From QS-5-54-17 sp964489295 (GTDB lineage Bacteria; Patescibacteriota; Saccharimonadia; QS-5-54-17): DNA of 55,375 nucleotides. Every line of letters begins with the position of its first letter. Position 1 is the first letter of the stretch. The notes beneath the pieces are model-generated. The model worked only from the letters and a program-made list of their open reading frames with translations. It was not told where the DNA came from and made no database searches. Made by a program: the position numbers and the translations under genes. This document shows positions 43,539 through 51,651 of this stretch, in pieces. Location of the stretch: contig CAZAXT010000001.1 of NCBI GenBank assembly GCA_964489295.1, positions 1 to 55,375 on the forward strand, read 5' to 3'.

Positions 43539-44147
43539 ATGCCCCGTGGCCAACCAGAAGTACGAATTACGTTCCAACGGGCTCTTTATCGTACTATATC
43601 GGTGCCACGTGCTGAATTATACAACTTGGAGTTACCTGATGAAGAAACCGTCGAACATGTAACTGAACAATATAAGGCAGCTTGGGCAAAGCAAGAAACT
43701 GTTATTTTGGCCGGCATGCAGGAATGTTTCGGATTCAGTTTCGAGAAAAATATTATTGATGCACACATAGTGCCTAAAGTAGTGCCTATGAGCTCACCCG
43801 TTCTTATTAATACGCGTGAAACAGATCCACAGAATTTTGTTGATGTTCTGACTCATGAGCTGTTTCACGTTTTGTTCAGTGAGAATAATGAAAATACCTC
43901 TTTCCCCGTTAAGGCAATGCTCCAGCGATACCCTGAAGAAGACGGCCAGACACGGAGTCACGTTCCGGTGCATGCTGGACTGAAATATATATACCTGGAT
44001 GTGCTTGACGAACCTGACAGGCTCGAAACTGATATACAACGGTGTAAAAGTGATTTACCAGCAGGATACGCCAGGGCATGGGAGATAGTGCAGGAAAACG
44101 ACTACACTCAAATCATCCGCGAGTTTTCCGAAGCCGCGAAACGATAA
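43539..44147 (+). CDS. HExxH protein, putative metallopeptidase of unknown family
   Basis: This 202-residue protein has no signal peptide or membrane segment. The motif THELFH (H106, E107, H110) has the HExxH form of zinc metallopeptidases, within a hydrophobic helix (FVDVLTHELFHVLF). A downstream Glu or Asp in the final helices could be the third ligand. The ATG follows GGAGGAG and lies 21 bases after rpsI, so it is probably expressed with the ribosomal operon. Base composition is more AT-rich than its neighbours, which might indicate a different origin. No family is recognised with certainty, and the substrate is unknown. Confidence 0.62.
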   Translation: MPRGQPEVRITFQRALYRTISVPRAELYNLELPDEETVEHVTEQYKAAWAKQETVILAGMQECFGFSFEKNIIDAHIVPKVVPMSSPVLINTRETDPQNFVDVLTHELFHVLFSENNENTSFPVKAMLQRYPEEDGQTRSHVPVHAGLKYIYLDVLDEPDRLETDIQRCKSDLPAGYARAWEIVQENDYTQIIREFSEAAKR

Positions 44148-44161
44148 TACATGAGGCACGT

Positions 44162-44833
44162 ATGCAAGACACACATTTCGAGCCATCGATAATCCATGAA
44201 GATGAATACCTGCTGGTTGTCGACAAACCAGCAGGTATAACCGTGCATGCAGGAGGTGTGCGCGATGACGAACAAACGGTATTAGATGGAATCCGGGATA
44301 AAATATATGATCCAGAAAGTGACCGGCCTGGTGTCGTGCATCGGCTGGATAAAAACACCTCGGGTGTGCTCGTCGTTGCCAAAGACCCCGGAACCAAATC
44401 ATTTCTCCAACAGCAATTTCAACAACGAAAGGTTAAAAAACACTATATCGCCGCCGTGCAAGGAGTACCTGATCCAAAACACGCCCGGATCGATGTGCCG
44501 GTTGGCCGCCACCCCAAAAACCCACTCAAGCGTGCTGTTCGGCCGAACGGAAGACCGGCTATAACCGAGTACCGTGCCAGGAAGATAGCAAATGATATGA
44601 GTTTACTTGACGTCTACCCGGGCACCGGGCGGACGCATCAGATACGGGTACACCTTGACTACATCGGTCATCCGGTACTGGGCGATGTGCTCTACGACGC
44701 ATCGCACCCGAAATTAAATCGGCATTTCCTTCATGCTGCCGAGCTTACTTTCATTCATCCCGATACACATCGGCACACGACCTATGCCGCGGATACGCCT
44801 ACGGAATTGCGGTGGAAAGAGCTCGGCTGGTAG
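44162..44833 (+). CDS. RNA pseudouridine synthase, RluA family
   Basis: Enzymes of this family isomerise uridine to pseudouridine in rRNA or tRNA. The 223 residues contain the catalytic HRLDKNTSGVLVVAK motif with its Asp, and the C-terminal GRTHQIRVHLDYIGHPVLGD block. There is no N-terminal S4 domain, unlike RluD and RluC, so it resembles RluA. The ATG at 44162 follows GAGG; the longer upstream frame would overlap the preceding gene. The modified position cannot be predicted. Confidence 0.88.
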   Translation: MQDTHFEPSIIHEDEYLLVVDKPAGITVHAGGVRDDEQTVLDGIRDKIYDPESDRPGVVHRLDKNTSGVLVVAKDPGTKSFLQQQFQQRKVKKHYIAAVQGVPDPKHARIDVPVGRHPKNPLKRAVRPNGRPAITEYRARKIANDMSLLDVYPGTGRTHQIRVHLDYIGHPVLGDVLYDASHPKLNRHFLHAAELTFIHPDTHRHTTYAADTPTELRWKELGW

Positions 44834-44862
44834 TCCTCTCGACCGCAGATAACACGAGTGCT

Positions 44863-44913
44863 GCTACCAAAAACCTTCAAGACACCTGATATCAAGGTTC
44901 GGATCCTGGTAGC
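44863..44913 (+). other. Two-tier hairpin downstream of the pseudouridine synthase gene
   Basis: The outer stem is GCTACCA (44863-44869) with TGGTAGC (44907-44913). The inner stem is AACCTT (44872-44877) with AAGGTT (44894-44899). It lies 30 bases after the stop in a 208-base gap. No T tract follows, so it could be a processing or termination element or a small structured RNA. Confidence 0.4.
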
Positions 44914-44979
44914 GAATGTGCCGGTTTTGTGGCGCTATTTCGTGGTGTATTGAAGTCATACCCGATCACGTTAGGGAAA

Positions 44980-44996
44980 GTTGATGTCGCATCAAC
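44980..44996. other. Perfect hairpin upstream of the rodA promoter
   Basis: GTTGATG (44980-44986) and CATCAAC (44990-44996) form seven base pairs around a three-base loop. It ends ten bases before the presumed rodA -35 box. It may be an operator or the end of the preceding transcript. Confidence 0.4.
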
Positions 44997-45006
44997 ATAT
45001 TGTCCT

Positions 45007-45035
45007 ATAACAATGGGCGCTCAAACGTATATACT
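45007..45035 (+). promoter_or_regulatory. rodA promoter, leaderless architecture
   Basis: ATAACA (45007-45012), a 17-base spacer and TATACT (45030-45035). Six bases (GGTGGT) separate the -10 box from the ATG at 45042, as at tyrS and recG. No Shine-Dalgarno sequence at suitable spacing is seen. Confidence 0.6.
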
Positions 45036-45041
45036 GGTGGT

Positions 45042-46136
45042 ATGCAAAAACGATTCGATTGGACATTGCTGGCAGCGACCGTATTGTTAGTGGCGATCGG
45101 GTTGATCATACTTCACGCTATTAACTTTCGTGACCCGAGTTTGGCGGAAGGATTTAACCCTGCACATCAATTAGTGGCAGCGGTTCTGGGTTTTGGCGTT
45201 ATGATGCTCGTATCACGGGTCGATTATCGGTTTTGGTTCAGAGCTGCGCCGGCGTGGTATGTGGCGAGCGCGGCTTTATTGGTGTTGTTGCTTTTCGTGG
45301 GAGAAACGGTTGCTGGTTCGACGCGAAGTATCAACTTGATATTTATCGAATTCCAACCAACCGAACTGGCGAAACTCGGGCTGATATTTCTACTTGCGCG
45401 GTGGTATACCATCCGAGCGCGTGAGTTGCGGCACCCGTGGTACATGTTTTCTTCGCTCATGGCGACCGGTTTGATAGCGGGTTTGATAGTATTGCAACCG
45501 GACATCGGCTCGGCGGTATTAGTAGGGGGTATATGGTTTATCATGACACTTGCCAGCAATGTCCGGAAGTCGTATCTAGCGGTATTGATCGTAGGTGTGT
45601 TGCTGGTATCGCCATTCGTGATCCAGCAGATGCAACCGTATCAGCAGGAACGTTTGCAAACATTTTTCTATCCGGAATCCGATCCACAAGGTGGTGGGTA
45701 TAACGTCGACCAGTCAACTATCGCGGTTGGAAGCGGACAGATTTTCGGGCGCGGATTAGGTGGCGGTACCCAGAGTCAACTCAACTTCCTGCCATCGCAA
45801 CATACTGACTTTATTTTCGCGGTGGTAGCAGAGAAACTCGGATTGTTGGGTGCGGCTCTTGTGATCGCGCTCTTCGCTGTGTTGCTGCTGCGTGGGTTCT
45901 ACATCGCTATTCACGCCAAAGATACCTTCGGGTCGCTGCTGGCGATCGGTCTGAGCGCGTTGCTATTGATCCATGTTGTCATCGCGATAGGCATGAATCT
46001 CGGTGTCGCGCCGGTCACCGGCTTACCGCTCCCGTTTATATCCTACGGCGGCACCAACTTGGTTATTAGTTTGTTCGCGGTTGGAGTTCTTCAAAGTATT
46101 TCCATTCACAAACGTGATTTGGAATTCAAGGAATAG
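45042..46136 (+). CDS. rodA: Peptidoglycan polymerase RodA (SEDS family)
   Basis: SEDS proteins polymerise lipid II glycan strands with a partner class B penicillin-binding protein. The 364 residues have about ten membrane helices. The loop FYPESDPQGGGYNVDQSTIAVGSG and GGTQSQLNFLPSQHTDFIFAVVAEKLG match RodA more closely than FtsW, including the conserved Asp in QHTDF. The frame could start further upstream at 45000, but that would place the -10 box inside the gene. The partner PBP is not in the window. Confidence 0.88.
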   Translation: MQKRFDWTLLAATVLLVAIGLIILHAINFRDPSLAEGFNPAHQLVAAVLGFGVMMLVSRVDYRFWFRAAPAWYVASAALLVLLLFVGETVAGSTRSINLIFIEFQPTELAKLGLIFLLARWYTIRARELRHPWYMFSSLMATGLIAGLIVLQPDIGSAVLVGGIWFIMTLASNVRKSYLAVLIVGVLLVSPFVIQQMQPYQQERLQTFFYPESDPQGGGYNVDQSTIAVGSGQIFGRGLGGGTQSQLNFLPSQHTDFIFAVVAEKLGLLGAALVIALFAVLLLRGFYIAIHAKDTFGSLLAIGLSALLLIHVVIAIGMNLGVAPVTGLPLPFISYGGTNLVISLFAVGVLQSISIHKRDLEFKE

Positions 46137-46142
46137 TAAGCT

Positions 46143-46182
46143 CCGTATGGCACGGTGCAATTTGTTTTTTCTTTTCTTTTTT
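46143..46182 (+). terminator. Possible terminator after rodA
   Basis: A small stem, CCGT/ACGG (46143-46155), is followed by a long T-rich stretch (about 46161-46182). The stem is short for an intrinsic terminator, so this is tentative. The rest of the 197-base gap up to rplU contains only the rplU promoter. Confidence 0.35.
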
Positions 46183-46275
46183 AATTCCCATTCTCCATGT
46201 CGCATCCATGATCCTATTTGTTTTGTCCAATAAGCCATGCTGCGCAGGCTGTGAAAATATGCATCGTACATAGGC

Positions 46276-46305
46276 TTTACACACCTTAGAATCAGCTGGT
46301 ATTAT
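46276..46305 (+). promoter_or_regulatory. rplU promoter
   Basis: TTTACA (46276-46281), an 18-base spacer and TATTAT (46300-46305). The leader is about 20 bases and holds AAGGAG ahead of the ATG. The -35 matches those of tuf and infA. Confidence 0.65.
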
Positions 46306-46333
46306 AAAGGTAAGTTCAAGGAGCAATTCCGGT

Positions 46334-46756
46334 ATGAAGCAGGCAGTAATACAAGCTGGCGGCCAGCAGTACATTGTGAGCAAAAATCAGGAGCTCATGA
46401 TAGACCTCGTGGCAGACAAGAAGCAGCTGACGTTCCACCCGCTGTTGGTATTTGACGATGACAGTGCCGATGTCGGCACGCCGCAGGTAGAAAATGCCAA
46501 AGTTACTGCCAAGGTCATGGACCCTGACATTAAGGGTGAAAAAGTCATCGCTATCCGGTACAAACCCAAAAAGCGGGTGCATAAACGCCAGGGACACCGC
46601 CAACACTACAGTCGCATCAAAATCACGGGCATCACTCACCAAAGCAGCAACACGAAATCACAAAGCAGCACATCCAAGACCAAACAAAAGGGCTCTAACT
46701 CAGCGAGCTCAAAAACCCCAAAAAGCGCGCAGACAAAAACCGCCCAAACCGCCTAA
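46334..46756 (+). CDS. rplU: 50S ribosomal protein L21 with a low-complexity C-terminal tail
   Basis: L21 is a 50S protein that contacts L20. The first 100 residues match the family, with AVIQAGGQQYIVSKNQEL and the C-terminal KKRVHKRQGHRQHYSRIKI block. The remaining 40 residues form a Ser/Thr/Lys/Gln-rich tail not present in standard L21. rpmA (L27) normally follows rplU but is absent here; parA comes next. Confidence 0.94.
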   Translation: MKQAVIQAGGQQYIVSKNQELMIDLVADKKQLTFHPLLVFDDDSADVGTPQVENAKVTAKVMDPDIKGEKVIAIRYKPKKRVHKRQGHRQHYSRIKITGITHQSSNTKSQSSTSKTKQKGSNSASSKTPKSAQTKTAQTA

Positions 46757-46870
46757 AGCGAAGTGCTTTTTATGTGCACCCAATCCGTGATGTGCAAGAG
46801 GTAATACCCTCGTGTTTATCCGTAAAGTGTGATATTATGTGGTACATACGCACGGGGTAACGAAACAAAC

Positions 46871-47632
46871 ATGCCGGGAAACGTGATCGCCATCGCAAAT
46901 CAAAAAGGAGGGGTCGGTAAGACCACGACGGCCATTAACACGGCCTACTACTTAGCCGAGCAGGGCAAATCCGTTTTAATTGTGGATCTTGATCCACAAG
47001 CCAATACCACCAGCGGTCTCGGATTTGATAAGCATGGACTCCAGCAAGATATATACCACGCCCTTTATGACGAAACTCTTGTTTCGCAACTTTTACATAA
47101 TACGCCCCATGGCATCGATTTACTTCCGGCCAGTCCGGTGCTGGCAGCAGCGGAGGTAGAATTGGTCGATATCGCTGAGCGGGAGCATCGGGTACGAAAA
47201 GTATTGGAACAGTTGGATTTTGATTACATATATATCGATTGTCCGCCCAGCCTCGGGTTATTGACCGTGAACGCCCTGGCGGCCTCGGATTATATCATTA
47301 TTCCCGTCCAGACCGAGTATTATGCACTGGAAGGCTTGGGTCAGCTATTGCACACGATCGATTTGGTTAAGCAAGGATTAAATCCAGCGCTCGAAATACT
47401 CGGGGTGGTGTTGACCATGCATACCAGTCGTACCGTGTTGTCCCAGCAAGTTCATGAAGAAGTTAAAAAACATTTTCCGGACAAAGTATTCGAAGATGTG
47501 ATCCCGAGAAATATCAGAGTGGCCGAAGCGCCCAGCTACGGGCAACCGCTTCACGTATATGACAAGCGAAGTAAGGGAGCCAAAGCTTATAAGCGCTTAG
47601 CAAAGGAGGTCGTGCGCCGTGTCGAGCAATAG
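46871..47632 (+). CDS. parA: Chromosome partitioning ATPase ParA
   Basis: ParA/Soj is a deviant Walker ATPase that moves origin regions with ParB. The 253 residues start MPGNVIAIANQKGGVGKTT, with the deviant Walker A KGGVGKTT, the Walker A' region DLDPQANTTSGLG and DCPPSLGLLTVNA. The frame extends upstream to 46829, but the ATG at 46871 gives the standard N-terminus. It overlaps parB by 14 bases. Confidence 0.96.
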   Translation: MPGNVIAIANQKGGVGKTTTAINTAYYLAEQGKSVLIVDLDPQANTTSGLGFDKHGLQQDIYHALYDETLVSQLLHNTPHGIDLLPASPVLAAAEVELVDIAEREHRVRKVLEQLDFDYIYIDCPPSLGLLTVNALAASDYIIIPVQTEYYALEGLGQLLHTIDLVKQGLNPALEILGVVLTMHTSRTVLSQQVHEEVKKHFPDKVFEDVIPRNIRVAEAPSYGQPLHVYDKRSKGAKAYKRLAKEVVRRVEQ

Positions 47633-48482
47633 AGGATTAGGGCGGGGGTTTGACTCCCTTATACCTACCGAAGTAGAGCAAGAATTCGACCCTACACCGA
47701 CAGGATCGAGTGATATTCAGCATATCGGGGTGGAGCAGATTGACCCCAACCCGCATCAACCCCGGGACGGTTTTAATCAACAGGAGCTCGATGCGTTAGC
47801 GGATTCGATCCGGGAACATGGTATCCTGCAACCACTTGTCGCCCAAACTTCGGGTGAGCGCTATCAATTGGTGGCGGGGGAACGTCGTCTCCGTGCCGCA
47901 CGGGCCATTGGGCTGGAGACCGTACCGGTGATTGTCCGCAGTTTCGATGAACAACAGACACTCGAACTGTCGCTGATTGAAAACATCCAGCGGGAACAGC
48001 TCAATGCCGTGGAAACGGCTGCGGCTTATCAGAAACTGCTTGACCAATTCAATCTCGACAGTGGCGAGATTGCCAAACGCGTTGGTCGTGATGAGAGCAC
48101 CATCAAAAATACCCTTCGACTATTAAAACTCCCCACTACCGCTAAACACGCGCTGGTTGACGGTGAGATCAGCGAAGGTCATGCCCGTGCCATCCTGAGT
48201 GTCACCGATGAAACCCGCCAGGAAGAGTTATTGCGCAACATCATCGATAACGACTGGACAGTTCGCCGGTCTGAAGAGTATGCTCGCGACGTCAAAACCG
48301 AACGTGCCGCGCCGACCCAGCTCACGTCCGAGACGGAAGCCACTAAAAAACTCAGCGTCAAACTCGACACGAAAGTACAACTACAACGCCGCGCCCACGG
48401 TGGCCGGTTGATGATTCATTATCAGGACGACGAAGACTTACAACGGCTTCTGGATCAGTTATCGGCGGACCAAAACCGGTAA
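47619..48482 (+). CDS. parB: Chromosome partitioning protein ParB
   Basis: ParB binds parS sites near the origin and clamps on DNA using CTP. The 287 residues start at a GTG with RGLGRGFDSLIP, then the ParB/Srx nuclease-like domain with GERRLRAARAIG (CTP-binding) and a helix-turn-helix around residues 145-175, and a C-terminal dimerisation domain. It overlaps parA by 14 bases. No full parS palindrome was found in the window. Confidence 0.95.
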   Translation: MSSNRGLGRGFDSLIPTEVEQEFDPTPTGSSDIQHIGVEQIDPNPHQPRDGFNQQELDALADSIREHGILQPLVAQTSGERYQLVAGERRLRAARAIGLETVPVIVRSFDEQQTLELSLIENIQREQLNAVETAAAYQKLLDQFNLDSGEIAKRVGRDESTIKNTLRLLKLPTTAKHALVDGEISEGHARAILSVTDETRQEELLRNIIDNDWTVRRSEEYARDVKTERAAPTQLTSETEATKKLSVKLDTKVQLQRRAHGGRLMIHYQDDEDLQRLLDQLSADQNR

Positions 48483-48588
48483 CACGGGTATTACTGGTTA
48501 TTCTCGACCTAGCGTCGGGTGTTCTATCATGAAATTTACAAGCGTGTTCTGTTATAGCGAGCCCGAATATACGAAGATAAATGTGCGC

Positions 48589-48613
48589 TTTTTATAGTGA
48601 AGTATATTAAAAA
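48589..48613. terminator. AT-rich hairpin between convergent parB and lepB
   Basis: TTTTTA (48589-48594) can pair with TAAAAA (48608-48613), with further partial pairing inside. An AT-only hairpin between convergent genes could serve as a bidirectional stop, but the stem is weak. No gene is seen in this 193-base gap. Confidence 0.22.
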
Positions 48614-48675
48614 CTGACCCAAAATAAGCTACAGTGCCTGCGCTACTCGTGACTGATGTGGTCTGCAACCTATCC

Positions 48676-49263
48676 CTAGAACGTTTCAAGATCGTTAGCT
48701 GGCCACAGACGGAGTACTAATGAGCCGATAACGTCCTCTGTGGGAATCGTGCCAAGTCGGTTCCGTGAATCCGATGAGCCGTTACCCTGGCGGTTATCCC
48801 CGACAACAAAAACATGTTCGGATGGCACTTCGGTTTTGATGTTGCCCGATACGTTGGTTTCGGGTGTATCTATCACGGTATACGGGTTAAATCCCTCAGG
48901 GTGTTGCTGATTAAATACTGTTAAGTCACCATCTGCTACGGTGACCCGCTCTCCTGGCAATCCAATAACCCGTTTGATCAACCGGGGGCTATTGATCGGA
49001 TCTACCACCACGATGTCACCTCTTTCGGGAATATATGGATCATTTTGCAAATGCTGCCATGTTGGTTCCAGTTTGGAGATGATCAAATAATCTCCGTCAT
49101 GTAACGTCGGTTCCATGCTCTTGCCGTATACTTGGAAAGGTTTGAATACGAACGACTGGAGCCCGATCGCGACAGTAATCGCGACGACCCATGCGACAAC
49201 GAATTTCACAAATGAAAAATCACGGCGTTTGGGTTGGTTGGAATATTGTTGGTTTTCCATCAC
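48676..49263 (-). CDS. lepB: Signal peptidase I
   Basis: Signal peptidase I cleaves signal peptides from secreted proteins at the outer side of the membrane. The 195 residues have one N-terminal membrane helix (about 19-38), the catalytic Ser in SMEPTL (S49), the catalytic Lys in LIKRVIGLPGE (K97), and the late GDNRxxSxDSR-like block GDNRQGNGSSDSRNRLG. The start is a GTG at 49263 or the ATG directly after it. TATACT lies six bases before the GTG, favouring the GTG as the first codon of a leaderless mRNA. Confidence 0.94.
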   Translation of the reverse strand: MMENQQYSNQPKRRDFSFVKFVVAWVVAITVAIGLQSFVFKPFQVYGKSMEPTLHDGDYLIISKLEPTWQHLQNDPYIPERGDIVVVDPINSPRLIKRVIGLPGERVTVADGDLTVFNQQHPEGFNPYTVIDTPETNVSGNIKTEVPSEHVFVVGDNRQGNGSSDSRNRLGTIPTEDVIGSLVLRLWPANDLETF

Positions 49264-49269
49264 TATTTC

Positions 49270-49275
49270 AGTATA
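49270..49275 (-). promoter_or_regulatory. lepB -10 box, leaderless architecture
   Basis: On the minus strand TATACT is followed by six bases (GAAATA) and then the GTG start at 49263. The -35 region is poor. The divergent gene to the right has its own TATACT at 49338-49343. Confidence 0.5.
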
Positions 49276-49313
49276 GCAGGAAATATCCTGGTGATCATGG
49301 AGCGTATTAACGG

Positions 49314-49343
49314 TTGGCCATTGCCCGTGTTTTTCGGTATACT
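49314..49343 (+). promoter_or_regulatory. Promoter of the LCP ligase gene
   Basis: TTGGCC (49314-49319), an 18-base spacer and TATACT (49338-49343), 11 bases before the ATG at 49355. No Shine-Dalgarno is evident. Confidence 0.4.
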
Positions 49344-49354
49344 ATCCCGTAGTT

Positions 49355-50881
49355 ATGCAAGAACCACGTCCGGGTCGTTCATTGGATGGAATGTCCGCAC
49401 GACGGCCGTCCGACCAAAACACCCAAAATGCTGCACCACAACAACCGGTATCTTCAGATCAGGAGATTGCGTCTGAGGCATACCATAGCCACCATCAACA
49501 ACCTCAAGATGATGGCGTTGAAGATACCGACTTGCACGTTTCGGATTCACCCACCGACCGTACGAAAAAGATGAATAAAAACCGTCGTGGAGCGCGCCGG
49601 TTCTTCACATGGCGGAAAATTATGCTCGCTTTCGGTGTGCTTTTGTTCGGTGTACTGGCGGTAGCCGCCTTTGCCGTTTGGCACGTCCAAAACAATCTGA
49701 TCGTAGATAATGTCGATGGCGGCGCCGCCTTACTACAGGAAAACACCGATCCCAGTATGTTGGACGGAGAAGGGGATGGACGGATTAATGCACTACTGAT
49801 CGGTATCGATGAAAAGACCGGGTTAGCGGACACGATCATGCTCGCAAGTTTCGACCCAATTGCTAAGGACGTGGTATTACTGAGCATCCCCCGGGATTTA
49901 TATGTGGAAATCAATGGATTCGGCTCGGCTAAAATCAACGCCGCCCATGCCTACGGGCAGCGGTATGAGTATGAAGGAGGCGGCCCGGAATTACTGAAAG
50001 ACACGGTTAGCAGGGTTACGGGCATGCCGATTCATTACTATGGACGGGTAGACTTTGCCGGCTTCAAGCAAGCTATTAACGTGGTGGATGGCATTACCGT
50101 TAACGTTGAACAACCCATTCACGATCCGTATTATCCCGATCAAACCCGGACCGGATATGAACCGTTGCATATCGAAGCCGGTGATCAACATATGGATGGA
50201 GAACGAGCGTTACGGTATGCGCGCTCTCGCAAGACGACCAGCGATTTTGATCGAAGCCGGCGGCAACAAAAGATCATCATGGCGCTTCGCGAGAAAGTAT
50301 TATCCCGGGGAACGCTTGCCAATCCGAGTAAAGTTACCGGTCTGTTAAACACACTCAGCGGTAATGCCAAAACCAACATGAGCGTGGACGAGATCATGCG
50401 ACTGCTTGAGCTGAGTGAAGGCATGAGCCGGGATGACATTAAACGGGTGCAACTCGATACCTCCGAGGATGGCTACTTGACATTTAGTAATGTTCACGGA
50501 AAATCGGTACTCGTACCCTCGGCTGGCGACTTTAGTGAGATTAAAGAATACGTTCGAACGCTGATGGTTGATAGTTACATCAAAGATGAGGCCGCTAAAG
50601 TCAGTGTACTGAACGGTACGGGCGAACCTGGTCTAGCCGGAGATACGGCAGATTTACTTCGCAGTTATGGATACGATGTGGTCAATGTCAACAACGCGCC
50701 CAATCAAAACTACACCCAGACCGTGATTTTCAATTACACCGGGGATGAGAATCCGTACACGCTGCGATACCTGGAAAAACGGTTTGGCGTGCAGGCGAAA
50801 CGCCGCCAAAATACCGGTCAGAATACTCCGCATGACATAGAGATCGTACTCGGCAGTGACTATGAACCGAATACTGAGTAA
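49355..50881 (+). CDS. LytR-CpsA-Psr (LCP) family cell-wall glycopolymer ligase with LytR_C domain
   Basis: LCP proteins attach polyprenyl-linked glycopolymers to peptidoglycan on the outer side of the membrane. The 508 residues comprise a hydrophilic cytoplasmic N-terminus (about 80 residues), one membrane helix (about 85-107), and an LCP domain (about 140-330) with the Arg/Asp blocks SIPRDLYV and RYARSRKTTSDFDRSRRQQ. A C-terminal LytR_C domain (about 410-500) begins KVSVLNGTGEPGLAG. An ATG at codon 13 is an alternative start. The end overlaps the next gene by 20 bases. The polymer substrate is unknown. Confidence 0.9.
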   Translation: MQEPRPGRSLDGMSARRPSDQNTQNAAPQQPVSSDQEIASEAYHSHHQQPQDDGVEDTDLHVSDSPTDRTKKMNKNRRGARRFFTWRKIMLAFGVLLFGVLAVAAFAVWHVQNNLIVDNVDGGAALLQENTDPSMLDGEGDGRINALLIGIDEKTGLADTIMLASFDPIAKDVVLLSIPRDLYVEINGFGSAKINAAHAYGQRYEYEGGGPELLKDTVSRVTGMPIHYYGRVDFAGFKQAINVVDGITVNVEQPIHDPYYPDQTRTGYEPLHIEAGDQHMDGERALRYARSRKTTSDFDRSRRQQKIIMALREKVLSRGTLANPSKVTGLLNTLSGNAKTNMSVDEIMRLLELSEGMSRDDIKRVQLDTSEDGYLTFSNVHGKSVLVPSAGDFSEIKEYVRTLMVDSYIKDEAAKVSVLNGTGEPGLAGDTADLLRSYGYDVVNVNNAPNQNYTQTVIFNYTGDENPYTLRYLEKRFGVQAKRRQNTGQNTPHDIEIVLGSDYEPNTE

Positions 50882-51641
50882 ACTCCGCATCAGTCGGGCT
50901 CAATGGCAAATCATCCGTTTGGGTGCCAGCGTTGCGCTTATACTCGTGTTGTTGTACTTAGTGCAAGCCGGGTTTACCCCAATCGCCATCGTGGTAGCTT
51001 TGGCAAGTAAATGGCAAATTGTCCGCGGCGGCCCACGTCTGTGGCTTCACAATTTGTGGGACAACATTGTCGATATTATATTTATTCTCAGCATTATTGC
51101 CCTGCTCGAGATATACAGCGGAGCTGCTATATCCGTTATGCAATTAGGGGTACTCGGGCTCTATTTGGCGTGGCAAATATTGATTAAGCCGTATTCAGGT
51201 ATCGTGGGTCATAGTATTCAAGCTTTGCTCATGTTGGCTGCGGCGGTGTCGGTCATCTTCCTGATGAAATCAACCATCGGTATCGCCGGCATGGTAATAC
51301 TATCCTGGCTCGTCGCGGTCGCGGCCGCCGACCACTTTCTCATTACTATCACTGACGACACCTCCCTGCGTAGATTGCTTTCAGTTGTCTGGGCACTGAT
51401 CATTACCCAGACAGTCTGGCTTTTCGGGCATTGGCTGGTGTTTTACCCGTTCCTTGAGGGCAGGATCTTGTTTCCGCAAGCCATGCTGGTAATTGTCGCT
51501 ATGGGGTATATATTTGGTACCATATACAATGATCACCATCACAAACGGTTAAGTCGAAAGCGCCTGTATTATTACTTGGGCCTGATGGCCGTGATCGTAC
51601 TGGTATTAATCATGGGAAGCGAATGGGTTTCCCGCGTATGA
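50862..51641 (+). CDS. Polytopic membrane protein of unknown function
   Basis: The 259-residue protein has about eight hydrophobic segments with short loops and a basic N-terminus. No family is recognised. It overlaps the LCP gene by 20 bases, and a strong GAGGAGG for the next gene lies at its end, so the LCP ligase, this protein and the HtrA protease probably form one envelope operon. A role in cell-wall polymer export or envelope quality control is plausible from context only. Confidence 0.72.
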   Translation: MNRILSKLRISRAQWQIIRLGASVALILVLLYLVQAGFTPIAIVVALASKWQIVRGGPRLWLHNLWDNIVDIIFILSIIALLEIYSGAAISVMQLGVLGLYLAWQILIKPYSGIVGHSIQALLMLAAAVSVIFLMKSTIGIAGMVILSWLVAVAAADHFLITITDDTSLRRLLSVVWALIITQTVWLFGHWLVFYPFLEGRILFPQAMLVIVAMGYIFGTIYNDHHHKRLSRKRLYYYLGLMAVIVLVLIMGSEWVSRV

Positions 51642-51651
51642 GGAGGTATAC

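Noticed and set aside
29401..43875. parS sites near parAB
   Set aside because: Half-site-like TGTTTCAC strings occur at 29401 and 43861, and CGTGAAACA at 31934, but no complete palindrome was found.
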